Positions 54,705 through 64,000 of a DNA stretch of 64,000 bases are shown in pieces. The stretch's first letter is position 1; every line of letters starts with the position of its first letter. The stretch comes from Isoetes taiwanensis (lineage: Eukaryota; Streptophyta; Lycopodiopsida; Isoetales; Isoetaceae). Made by a program: the position numbers and the translations under genes. The notes below the pieces were generated by a model. That model worked only from the letters and a program-made list of their open reading frames with translations, was not told where the DNA came from and did no database searches. The DNA lies in the NCBI GenBank assembly GCA_021234155.1, contig JAJEKV010000010.1, positions 22,592,833-22,656,832 on the forward strand. Direction: 5' to 3'.

Positions 54705-56978
54705 TCATGGATGTGCATAAGCATTTGCCATGAGCACATACCCCGCTCCTGACTGAGGTTCTAAATGAATAATTTCATGAAAGCATCTCCTCCCTAGCTC
54801 TGTATTACCGTAGCTCCTGCACGAACTAAGCAGAGATTTCCATCCAATAATATTTGGCTGCTGACTAGAATTGAGAAAATGTTGCGCATCATGCCAGCAC
54901 CCAGCACGTCCAAGAAGATCAATCATACAGTTATAATGGGAAATGCTTGGAAGTATGCCATTGACTTCAGTCATGAACCCAAAAGACCAATGACCTTCAT
55001 CAACTAAGCCTGCACGGCTAAAAGTAACAAGAATACTGGCAAAGGTCACTTCATTCGGTTTAAAACCCTCCTGCACAATGTCCTGGAGGCATTGCTCAGC
55101 CAGTGCGACATTGCCAGCAATAGCATATCCCGCAATTATTGCATTCCATGAAATAATATTTTTTTTTGGCAATGCATTTAGGATTTTGCATGCCTCTTCC
55201 ATGTTTCCACACTTTGCATACATGTCAATAATGGTACTTACCATGGCAACATCTAATATAAGTTTATCTTTCCTAATACAATCAAGAATAATCCTTCCTT
55301 TCTCTATGGCACCCAAAATACCACATGCTTTTAGAGCACTAAAAAATGTAATTTCATTGGGCTTTATGCCAGTATGATGCATGCTTTCAAAAAGTTCCAA
55401 GGCAGGAAAACCTTCCCCTTGGTGTACGTATCCTGCAATCATTGCATTCCATGACACTACATCAGTCTTTTCAAGCGTTTGAAAGACATCCCAAGCCTCC
55501 TCCAAATGCCCACATTTCGCATACATGTCAACAAGCGTATTGGCAACAGTGGTATCTGATCTATATACGCCATCAAGAATTTGTTTATGGATATACCTAC
55601 CCACCTCTATGGCTCCAACACGTCCACATGCTCTTAAGACACTTGCAAATGTTGCTTCATTTGGTGCTACACCCTCCTGCTTCATCTTTTCAAACAGGTT
55701 TAATGTAACAGAGACTAAACTATGGTCTGCATATCCTGCAAGTAAGGCGCCCCAGGAGACAATATCACGGATGGACGAGTTCTCAAAGATTGTGCATGCC
55801 TCCTCAAGGCTTCCACATTTTGCATACATGTCAATAAGAATATTCTGCAGTCCATCGGATGTTATTCGGTCTTTTAATACATAGCCATGGATAAGCTTCC
55901 CCTGCTCTATAACACCTAAGTTGCCACATGCCTTCAACAATATCAAGAATGTTATCCTATTTGGCCTTATGCCATCAACCTGCATCCTTTCCAGAATATG
56001 AAGGGGACAGACCCCATCTTCATCTTTGGCATATATTGTAATAATTGCATTCCATGAAACCTCATTCCGGTTTTCCAAGTTCTTGAATAACTTGTAGGCC
56101 TCTAAGGGGCTTCCACACTTTGCATAAACATCAATAAGGGTATTCTTTACCACAACATCTAGTATAAGGCTTGAACTTATGAGTTTCTCATGAATGAGCC
56201 TTCCCAGTTGTACAGCTCCTATATAGCCACATGCTTTCAAGACACCCAAATATACAACCTTATTGGGGGTTATGTGATCCTCCTCCATTTTCATGAAAAG
56301 ATCCAAAGCATAAGAACCTTTTCCTACCTGTACAAAGCCTCCAATAATTGCACCCCAAGAGAAAACATCCCGACTTTGCAGCTTCTGCAGAACCTCAATG
56401 GCCTCTTCCAAACTTCCACATTTGGCATACATGTCAATCAGGGTGTTTCCTATAATAACATTTGATGACATTTCCAGATTGATAATTTGTTCATGTATGA
56501 GCCTTCCCCAGTTCAAGTTAGCCATACAGGAACATGCTTTTACAACGATAGAGAATGTGACTTCATTAGGCTTTATCCCTTCCTGTTGCATCTTCTGAAA
56601 ACACTTAAGAGCTAGAAAGGCCTCTTCATGATGAATATATCCATTAATGAGTGCACCCCAGGTAACCACATTTTTATTTGACAGTCTATCAAACAACTGG
56701 AGAGCTTCTTCTAAACTACCACATTTAACGTACATATATACGAGCGCTGTTCCTAAAAGAATGTTCAGTTCAAGTTTGCTCTTCATAACCTGATAATGAA
56801 TTAGTCTTCCCTGTGCAAGGGCTGGTGCTTCTGTACAAGCTTTGACAAGGGCAAGGTAATGATCTAACTCTCCTTTGAAACCTGCCTGTTGCATCCTCTG
56901 ATACAATTCAAAAGCAATCTCGGGCTGCCGAAGCATTGAGATCATCGGACCCCATATCCCTGCACTGGATTTCCTCAT
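54705..56978 (-). CDS. PLS-class pentatricopeptide repeat protein, ending within the E domain
   Basis: Intronless frame of 757 residues from ATG 56978; a TTG five codons upstream also lies in frame, but ATG is the first credible start. Repeats alternate in the P-L-S order, with the hallmarks NTLIDMYAKCGSLEEA, VVSWNAMIAGYVHQG and GIKPNEVTFxxxLKACG recurring about every 100 residues along the whole chain. The last part, HYNCMIDLLGRAGCWHDAQ, then WKSLLSSCRSYGNTELGRRC, is the start of the E domain. The protein stops at GYVLMANAYAHP, so E is incomplete and there is no DYW deaminase domain. Such proteins bind organelle transcripts and usually guide C-to-U editing; a protein lacking DYW would need a partner. 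No clear transit peptide is seen. Confidence 0.93.
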   Translation of the reverse strand: MRKSSAGIWGPMISMLRQPEIAFELYQRMQQAGFKGELDHYLALVKACTEAPALAQGRLIHYQVMKSKLELNILLGTALVYMYVKCGSLEEALQLFDRLSNKNVVTWGALINGYIHHEEAFLALKCFQKMQQEGIKPNEVTFSIVVKACSCMANLNWGRLIHEQIINLEMSSNVIIGNTLIDMYAKCGSLEEAIEVLQKLQSRDVFSWGAIIGGFVQVGKGSYALDLFMKMEEDHITPNKVVYLGVLKACGYIGAVQLGRLIHEKLISSSLILDVVVKNTLIDVYAKCGSPLEAYKLFKNLENRNEVSWNAIITIYAKDEDGVCPLHILERMQVDGIRPNRITFLILLKACGNLGVIEQGKLIHGYVLKDRITSDGLQNILIDMYAKCGSLEEACTIFENSSIRDIVSWGALLAGYADHSLVSVTLNLFEKMKQEGVAPNEATFASVLRACGRVGAIEVGRYIHKQILDGVYRSDTTVANTLVDMYAKCGHLEEAWDVFQTLEKTDVVSWNAMIAGYVHQGEGFPALELFESMHHTGIKPNEITFFSALKACGILGAIEKGRIILDCIRKDKLILDVAMVSTIIDMYAKCGNMEEACKILNALPKKNIISWNAIIAGYAIAGNVALAEQCLQDIVQEGFKPNEVTFASILVTFSRAGLVDEGHWSFGFMTEVNGILPSISHYNCMIDLLGRAGCWHDAQHFLNSSQQPNIIGWKSLLSSCRSYGNTELGRRCFHEIIHLEPQSGAGYVLMANAYAHP

Positions 56979-59330
56979 GCATGGAGTCTTCAAATCAGAC
57001 TCTCAAACAAATCAAGAAATCACGATGAGGATTGATAAATGCACAAGCTTTCACTTCAAGGATCAAAGTATACATCCCAAAATAAATTTGACAGCAAATA
57101 CTTGCGCCTGAGACCTAACTGGCCACGGAACCAAATGTGAGGCCTTTGTCATCTTTTCTTTCCTACACCGCTTAATAAACCAAAACTTTGGAGAGCCATT
57201 CAGATAAATGACTGATTTTAAGCGCAAGCCCGACATATCGCATTTCTTACTACTGCTGCCCAGAAAAATATTCATGGATAACATCGCCAAGAGGCTTATC
57301 TTGCGTCTCTGCTCCTCTCTTCTGTTACTTGATGGCCATGCTATCAAATAAGTGACCTCTTGGCACCACTTTTTCGGATAAAGGCCTGCACCACAAAAAC
57401 CAACTCATATTGGTTTTTCAATAGATGCCACATAGCGTAAAAGCCGGTAAGGGCGTAAGGGCATTTTATATTGATACTAAACGGGTGTCCGACATTGTGG
57501 GGCATGACATTGTGGGGCATAAATACGGGTCTATTGTAGGCAATTATGAAGTTGTAGACATGCTTATCTTCTTATATTATTTTTATTTTTATTATTAAGT
57601 ATGTCGTCAACAAAACCCTAATCCTAACCCTAATTTCGACATTTAGGGTTCTGATATATCGGGCCAGGGTCCTCCCGTTTTCGTGCAGTCCAGGTCCAGC
57701 GATAGGAAGAGGCTGTCGGATTCTTTTAGGAAGAGGCCGTAGTAGAGCTTTACAGTATCTTTCTGCTACCATGGCTGCATGAACCGGGCAGAAGCTTCAG
57801 GGTTTCATTTGAGTGGATTAAAGCCTGTCAGAACAGAAATGAGGGTTTCTGTGCTGTCTGTCGTCCATGGCTATGGCGGAAATATCTGATGTCGTTCTGT
57901 CCTTCGATTTTGGTGATAGCATGGACCGGATTTTTTAAGAAGCAAGTTTTAAATATTTTAATATTGCCTTGAACTGTCTATTCTGGTGGCTTGGCTTGGC
58001 TTTGTTAAATTTATTGTTCTTATACTCCTCTAAATGGGAAGGATTGATCAACCAACAGGTTTGCCATTGAATTGTTATGGCCAGTCAGCACATTTATATT
58101 GGCAGAGAGCCTGTTTTTTATTAGAATGAAGGCTATGAGACGAATGAATTAGAGCAGCTCAAACAGTTTGAGCTGCAAGCTATAGATTTCGGTCGCTGCA
58201 AAGCCGTTATTGGAAGCTGGTAGTAAACCTTATTCCATTTTCAGTTGTGGATAAGAACTATAAATTGTCATCAGTTAATCAAGGTATGTTTGATATTTTA
58301 GTAATTTGTTTCTTTATCTTTCCTAACAACATGCAGCTATTCTAAAACTTTAATTCTACCTCATCTGTATGCACTCTTTAATCAGGATAGAGGAGTTCAA
58401 AGTTAAAAAGTCATCTCCATTTTCAAGCTTGAGCATGTGTGCGGACGACCAAGAAGCGTCCAGGTTAAACAGGTTGGAGCAAGGTACAATCACGATCTAA
58501 TAAGAAATTTATAGCACTGCTTATTTATAGCAACTATGATGCCTAAAGGGCTTCTTAAAAACGGCAAACATTGGCTCTCAAAAGGTCTGGAGTCGGACAT
58601 CTGTGTCAGGTATCAATAAAATGTACATTATTTCCTTCCCAAATTATGCAGTATGCAGGTCTTTCATCACATAGAAGTTTTGCTATATGTACATTATGAC
58701 AGCTTTGATGCGTGAAATTCCCCTTAGTTGTTCACCCCAATGTATTGGAAAGTAGATTATCAAGGGAAGAAAGTGCTCAATACTATGTAAATGCTAAAAT
58801 TGAGTTGCACATCAGACTATGTTGGGTCCAGATCGATTACCTTAAAAACTCTCCCTTTTTTTTTTTTTTTTTGAAGAATATAAGAATATATTAAACCACT
58901 AGAATGCGATCAAGTACAATGATAAGTGCTTTTTTTTTCTTTTTTATTTAGATTAAGATTTGCTGCAGTTTGTGTGAGTCTCTACAGCTCCCAAGGATGA
59001 ATTTCGTGTTGTCCTCCATCTTAAAGCCATGATTCTAGATTAAACATTAACGATGGCTATGCGTAAGGTCTGCAAAAACCACTCAGGTTAAGCCTGACGT
59101 TTTTTTATTGACCCTAATGTTCTAGACAAGGTAAGAAAGTGCTTAATGCTAAGTGTAAATTCTAAAATTTAGTTGCACATCAGATTATGTTCGGCCCAGA
59201 TCGATTATGTTCGTGCGAGTCTAAAGCCATGATTCTGGATTAAATATTAACAGTGGCTAATGTTTTCAACAACGATACTGCAGCTTGGTATGAGTCTAGT
59301 CACCTCCTGTCATGGGAAGCATTTAGAACA
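56979..59330. other. Intergenic, promoter side of the PPR gene, with telo-box
   Basis: 57605-57642 contains AAAACCCTAATCC and TAACCCTAATTTCG, telo-box-like motifs often found in plant promoters of organelle-biogenesis genes. It lies about 630 bp upstream of the PPR start. 57650-57930 is GC-richer and may be a divergent transcript leader. 58858-58873 is poly-T. No second gene could be supported. Confidence 0.4.
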
Positions 59331-59396
59331 TAGAATAGAATAGAATAGAATAGAATAGAATAGAATAGAATAGAATAGAATAGAATAGAATAGAAT
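59331..59396. repeat. (TAGAA)n microsatellite
   Basis: About 13 pentanucleotide units. The same unit forms tails of the stem-loop LINE family, but no LINE 3' UTR adjoins it here. Confidence 0.95.
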
Positions 59397-59559
59397 GAGT
59401 AATTTAGACTCATATTGCTGCTTTGTTGCCACAGGATTCTGGCCCACAAATTGAAGTAGCTATATGGGGTTGCCATCAGGGTATCAAGCCAGAGTGCTTT
59501 CTTTCTTCTGTTTATAAATTGCTTCTACATTCTGAAACCTTGTCTCAGTCAGATAGAAT

Positions 59560-59800
59560 GGCATCTTCAAGTCCCTCAGCCACAATGGAGAAGTGATTGG
59601 GCATGGGTATGGGATAAGTTGCTTCATCCCAAAGTGGCAGTTCTGTGGTGGCAAGTGATTCATAGATGCCTCGGACAACAGGCTGGTTTATAAAATTGAT
59701 AATCGGATTTCAGAGCTATGTCCCTTATATAAGCAAATATTTGAGAGTCTTGAGCATTGTTTCTTCTTGTGTGAGCGGCTCGGCGGGTAATGGTCTTAGT
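59560..59800 (+). mobile_element. LINE ORF2 fragment (zf-RVT region)
   Basis: The plus strand reads WVWDKLLHPKVAVLWWQVIH, then after stops NRISELCPLYKQIFESLEHC and FFLCERLGG. W-DK---PKV--F-W---H and CPLC---ESLEH-FF-C are the zf-RVT signature of plant LINE proteins. Isolated and degraded. Confidence 0.7.
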
Positions 59801-60176
59801 TGTTAACCCGATTTGGCACTTTTCGATCTCGCCAGCAAATTCTGCTCGCTATTTACCTATGCATGGCCCAAACTGCAAAAACGAGTTTTTCATCTCGCGT
59901 GTGGCTGACTTTTATGGTCGATCTGGAAGAGAGAAAGAAAGAAAGAAAGAAAAGAAAGAATTGTTTATTTCCACCTATGAGGCCATCAGACCTATTATAT
60001 ATTTCAGTAAAAACAAGTACATATATCTCCGTCACACACGCTAGAGTCTATCACCTGTTGGAATATCACCTGTTTCTCTCCCTGTGTCTCCCGTAAATTC
60101 ATCCAATAGTTGTTTGTAGCTCTTTACCGATGCTGTTCTTAAATCTTGTGCCTCAAGTATATATTTCCCTATTATG

Positions 60177-61500
60177 TTACTCACATATGGAAAGAAGTCT
60201 CGCAGAGATATCTCGTAGATTCTGATATGCTAGACAGTGTAGGAGGAATTGTGCTTTATCTTCTATTTCATTTGCCCCACAGATCTTGTAGGTGTGTTGT
60301 TCTCTAGGAAATTCCCCCACCTTCCAACTTTGACCCCTAAATGATGTGAGCTCATACGTATTCGACCTATGGGCATGTCTTTTTTTCATCGATATCTGAT
60401 CCCTCAAGTAACCCATTGGTTCCAGACCCGGGTTCATATTATTTTTGTAGTCCACCATTTTGATGCATGCATCCTGCCAAATCTTATATTGCATAGAGAT
60501 CTTGACCCATTCTCTAATCTTGTCTCTTTCGTAAGGCATGTTTTGTATGTTCATTCCTCATTTAGTAAGCCATTTTTCAGTTCAGCGTACCACCCCTTGG
60601 CTTCACTTTCTCGCCATGCCAAATATGGAAAACTGTCATCTGCCATCCCATCACCTTGCTAAAATAGTGGAGGGTCTCGAACAGTGTCTCTCCCTCCAGT
60701 GACATCATATCTATTTCACCAAGAAGGATCTCGTAAGGTGGCTACATCTTTACCCCCAATTCTGACATCAAGAACTTTTTTTGGATTTTTTCCACTTGCT
60801 TCCACGTATCTAGAGATAGTCCTGATCCCCATATTATACATCCATATAATACCATTGCTTGGACAAACGTTTTATATAACATTCTCTTGAGACCAAAGTC
60901 CATGATTTCTGCTTTTCTACATTTCCTTTGCATAGAAAAAAGTGCTCTGAACCCACCGTCTATTTTATGTTCCACTGCCCTATTCCACTTGTAATTCTGG
61001 TCAATCATCAATCCTAAGTATTTATAACTTGTTATAATCTCTATTTCTCCCCTTTGTAATAGAAGTCAAAATCCAATGAAATTCACCGTCATTTGCATCT
61101 TGTCAAAGAAAGAAGCAAGCACAATTATATGTTGTCGCATGTCTTTTTCATTTCTACCTAACATGACTATGTCATCCGCATATAAGAGCAATGAAAGCAC
61201 ATACCCTCCCAACCTTGTCCCTTCGCCTCCATGTTGTAAAATCCATGACTCCAATTCATTGATGAATATGCCAAACAATATGGGTTAAAGTGGGCATCCT
61301 TGTTTCACGCTTATGTTGCTGTCAACTCTCTCTTGACATTGCTCTACAAGTAGGAACAACAATTGTGACCATATTGTCTCATAGAGCCGCGGCATTGCAT
61401 GTCGAAGTTGTGCTAGAACCCCTATGTTTTTCCATTCATACCTAGAGATCTCCTCGTCTAACTGTATCAAATGCTTTTGTCAGGTCCACAATGAGAGCAA
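60177..61500 (-). mobile_element. LINE reverse transcriptase remnant
   Basis: Reading down the minus strand: KQGCPL (about 61290), LFGIFINELESWI, LLLYADDIVMLGRNEKD (about 61185), then DFGLKRMLYKTFVQAMVLYG and KQVEKIQKKFLMSELG (about 60770), and a C-terminal block CGANEIEDKAQFLLHCLAY (about 60250). This is the motif order of a non-LTR reverse transcriptase with its C-terminal Cys/His motif. Three frames are needed, and the endonuclease domain is absent. It differs from the stem-loop LINE family at 46143-53845. Confidence 0.85.
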
Positions 61501-63059
61501 AAAGGGGTCCATAGAGGAGGAGATTGATTGCTTATCTTCACAAAATTGATCTGAGGTTTCACGAATTGAAGGTACATACTACATAATACTTTATTAATTC
61601 CACTGCATCCCTTGTAGTTATTATATGCATATATCATTTGCACACGTCTCTATTCTTATGTGGTCTCCAACTTCGGAAAACCAACTGCAAATGATATTAT
61701 TATTGTGGAGATATGGTTTGTGGCTAATGCCAAATAGCTTGTTGCATATCCCTTTTAAGTTATTTGATACAACAAAGTTCGTGCAAGACAACAATGAGCA
61801 CTGTTTCGCTCTAGGTTAGTGCTAAAACTCCAAATTGTTCATGATAAGCCTGTCATTTTTCCTTCATTAAAAATTTTTGTTTGATACATCAAAAAGAATT
61901 AGATCCGCCTGAATTTTGTGTCAGTTCTTCTACAGGATCATGATGTATAGCCATGAATATATGCTTCAACAAATGTTATCGGACTCTTCAGAAGATATAT
62001 CAGCCAAAACAAAGAGTGTAGTTGAATTAAAAGAAGTTGCAGCTGCTCCAATTACATATCGCATCAGAATATAATTTTGGATTCGTAACCGCAAAAGGTT
62101 GGTTTTGAATTTGTTATCATGTCTTATCTATTTTTTAGCATCTTTATTAGTGATAATAAGCAATGTTTACCATAAAATAGTAGTAGCCTATTAGTGAACT
62201 GATGTCCTCTATGCTCATTTTATAAATACAAACGATCACACTTCCAGCCACAGTTTACACTCTAAGTTCTCGATGCATGTCTATGCAATGCATTAATGAA
62301 ACTGATGTTCTGTTAAATACAAACCGCCACAACATTAAGCTTTGGCGCATGTCAATGTAATACAATTAATGCCATTGCCAAGTCTTACAAAGCTTTTGAG
62401 CCACAAGGTGGTAATCGCTATGCTTAATATTCTATGCATTGAAGAGGTTGATATGACATAGATTTTCAATTAGTTTTTGTGAGCCAAGTTTTGATTTTGC
62501 GACATTTATCAGTTGCTATATGATCGCAAACTTATCATGCTGCCTTTTAAGTCAGAGAAGATACTCCCCTTATGTATTTTCAGTGTTGGATCTACATAGT
62601 GTAGGAGAGGCTATTTTTATAGCTTTTGCTGATTCTGATGCATGTCTTGTCTTGCCTCAATTATGCAGACCCCGCTCCATACTCCATATTATGTACAAAA
62701 GCCCCATTCTCCTATTGCATGGAGTCCCATTCTTTAGTTGTCTTCATCTGCTTGCAGATGTGGTATAAGGGATGCATCACCTGTGGATATATGAGGGTTA
62801 GAATGACTTGAGTCATTGACTTATAAGTACATCTCAGTAAAGTTGTTATTCAATATGCTAACTATTGACAACACTGCAGTTCCATAGATGGTATGCCATC
62901 TACCTCTTCTGGAGAGGATCCTAGATGGGGCTCGTAACTAATTATCTACAATGCAACTGATATTCAGGTTCCACTTCATAACTAATTAGAAGCCTTGACA
63001 TCTTTCAAAGGAAAAATCATGTTGTATTGGGGATTTTGGCTCTAATGCTTGGGCTTGAA
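61501..63059. other. Intergenic, faint coding hints only
   Basis: Near 62590-62640 the plus strand reads AIFIAFADSDACLVLPQ, which could be a ruined GDSL block I (FGDSxSDTG) belonging to the remnant at 63060. Otherwise nothing was seen. Confidence 0.3.
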
Positions 63060-63317
63060 TATTTGCAGACTTTGCTATGGGCACCAATTTGCTTGTTCTG
63101 GAGCAGGTCCATTGCATGCATTGGCTAAATATGGGAGGAACGTAAGCTCAAATTTCCTTACAAAAAGTACATTGAAAAATTCCCATCCAAGTACCTGTTT
63201 TGGGATCATCAACATCCCACAGAGGCAGCATATAAGATCGCCTTCAAGGTAGTCTGTCTTGAAAACAGCTCCTACATTCAAACTTACAGCATCCACACCT
63301 TGATCTCCAATAAATAG
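63060..63317 (+). pseudogene. GDSL esterase/lipase C-terminal remnant
   Basis: Frame 63129-63317 reads KYLFWDHQHPTEAAYKIAF, the block V motif of plant GDSL lipases with the catalytic Asp and His (WDxxHPTE). Just upstream, in another frame, CYGHQFACSGAGPLHALAKY resembles the preceding ACCGxGGPxN block. The frame change, the in-frame stop at 63126 and the lack of a clear block I mark it as a pseudogene. GDSL enzymes are secreted hydrolases of lipids and esters. Confidence 0.65.
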
Positions 63318-64000
63318 ACAGCCCATTAACTTGATCTAGCGCTAATTGATCTATGCTCATTAATTGTGTTCAGTTCAAGTTGATAAAATCATGAAATCAT
63401 GTATATTTGATGGCCAAATGGACTACACACATGGCAATCAAGTTAGGTTGTGTGTCTACTCTACATTAACTTAAATCATAATAAACATCGAGTGTTAAAG
63501 CATGGCATAATCATTTGTTATTGTCATGCTATTAGACATGCATTACTACATTGCCTATACAATCAGCTAATCTTTATCGTTATGGTATAAAGGACATTTA
63601 GCAACATTGCTAATTTAGAAATGGAAAAAGATTCTGCATTCGGAAACTTATTAGTACATGTGCCAAGGCACTAAAGGCTTTGGCTTTTGTTTTCAAAACT
63701 AAAAGGCATGGTGGCAAAGTATACTATAAACTAGACTATTGTGTTCATCATATTGTGTGAGGTTTTTATTCCTTAAAGAGGTGAAAAGAAAAGGATGTTT
63801 CAATGATAAGGTTTATATTATTAAGCATAGATGCGAAAAATCAAAGCAAGCCTAAGGTTAGACATTATGTTTCTCATTTTCCTATGCAAACTACCTAGGG
63901 GAATATGTAGCATAATAACAAGGGGATTTGATATGGATGTAAAAATGACAATTTCTAAAACCATGGACCATATCTTTAAAACAATTTAATGGGTTGTAAT
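63318..64000. other. Intergenic to window end, no gene seen
   Basis: AT-rich, no frame or repeat recognised. Confidence 0.4.

Noticed and set aside
57063-57347. 94-codon minus-strand frame upstream of the PPR gene
   Set aside because: No domain or start context, and separated from the PPR frame by stops. More likely leader or promoter sequence.
1-64000. tRNA and rRNA genes
   Set aside because: I looked for T-loop GGTTCGAATCC-like and rRNA core motifs on both strands and found none that I could support.

Overview
The window is nuclear DNA from a land plant. The evidence is a PLS-class pentatricopeptide repeat (PPR) gene, a Dof-type zinc finger, telo-box promoter motifs, GT-AG introns, and a dense mix of Ty1/copia, Ty3/gypsy, hAT, PIF/Harbinger and LINE elements. 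Long intergenic spaces and nested retroelements suggest a large, repeat-rich genome. I lean towards a fern or another seed-free vascular plant, but that is inference from style and not proven by the sequence.

Layout. 10-834 (+) is a divergent Dof-type zinc-finger ORF with an internal 66-bp tandem repeat. 858-1699 is a hAT-type non-autonomous element with an 8-bp target duplication. 3274-5096 (-) is a four-exon C2H2 zinc-finger gene whose splice sites keep one frame throughout. 6930-7365 (-) holds coding-like remnants of an unrecognised gene. 8514-8921 is a Tourist-like MITE. 10401-10755 (-) is a cyclophilin pseudogene. 11815-12190 and 12622-12755 are truncated LINE ends. 13995-14553 is a minisatellite built from about 30-bp perfect palindromes.

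19679-44498 is a four-level nest. An unclassified transposon-like unit (19679-21133 + and 43881-44498 +, with a minus-strand ORF between them) is split by a hAT element (21495-43539). The hAT is split by a Ty1/copia element on the minus strand (23285-42221, 739-bp LTRs, TSD TATCT). The copia element is split by a 13.1-kb Ty3/gypsy element on the plus strand (25664-38805, 1.63-1.65-kb LTRs, TSD CCTTT).

The most unusual object is inside the gypsy element. Upstream of gag-pol it carries a histone H3-like reading frame (27868-28967). This has a near-canonical H3 N-terminal tail, a long charged insertion and a complete H3 histone fold at the C-terminus. A second sense ORF of unknown function follows (29773-30863), preceded by a TATA box. 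The same element ends its integrase with a chromodomain-like segment. It therefore appears to encode both a possible reader of H3 and its own H3-like protein. Frameshifts interrupt the copy, and part of them may be base-calling artefacts.

44853-53845 is a cluster of LINE copies: one L1-like fragment, plus several copies of a family with a conserved 3' stem-loop and microsatellite tail. It also contains a TRIM-like LTR element (49563-52087, -). 54705-56978 (-) is an intact PPR gene. 59331-61500 holds further LINE debris, and 63060-63317 is a GDSL lipase remnant. No rRNA, tRNA or true CRISPR array was seen.
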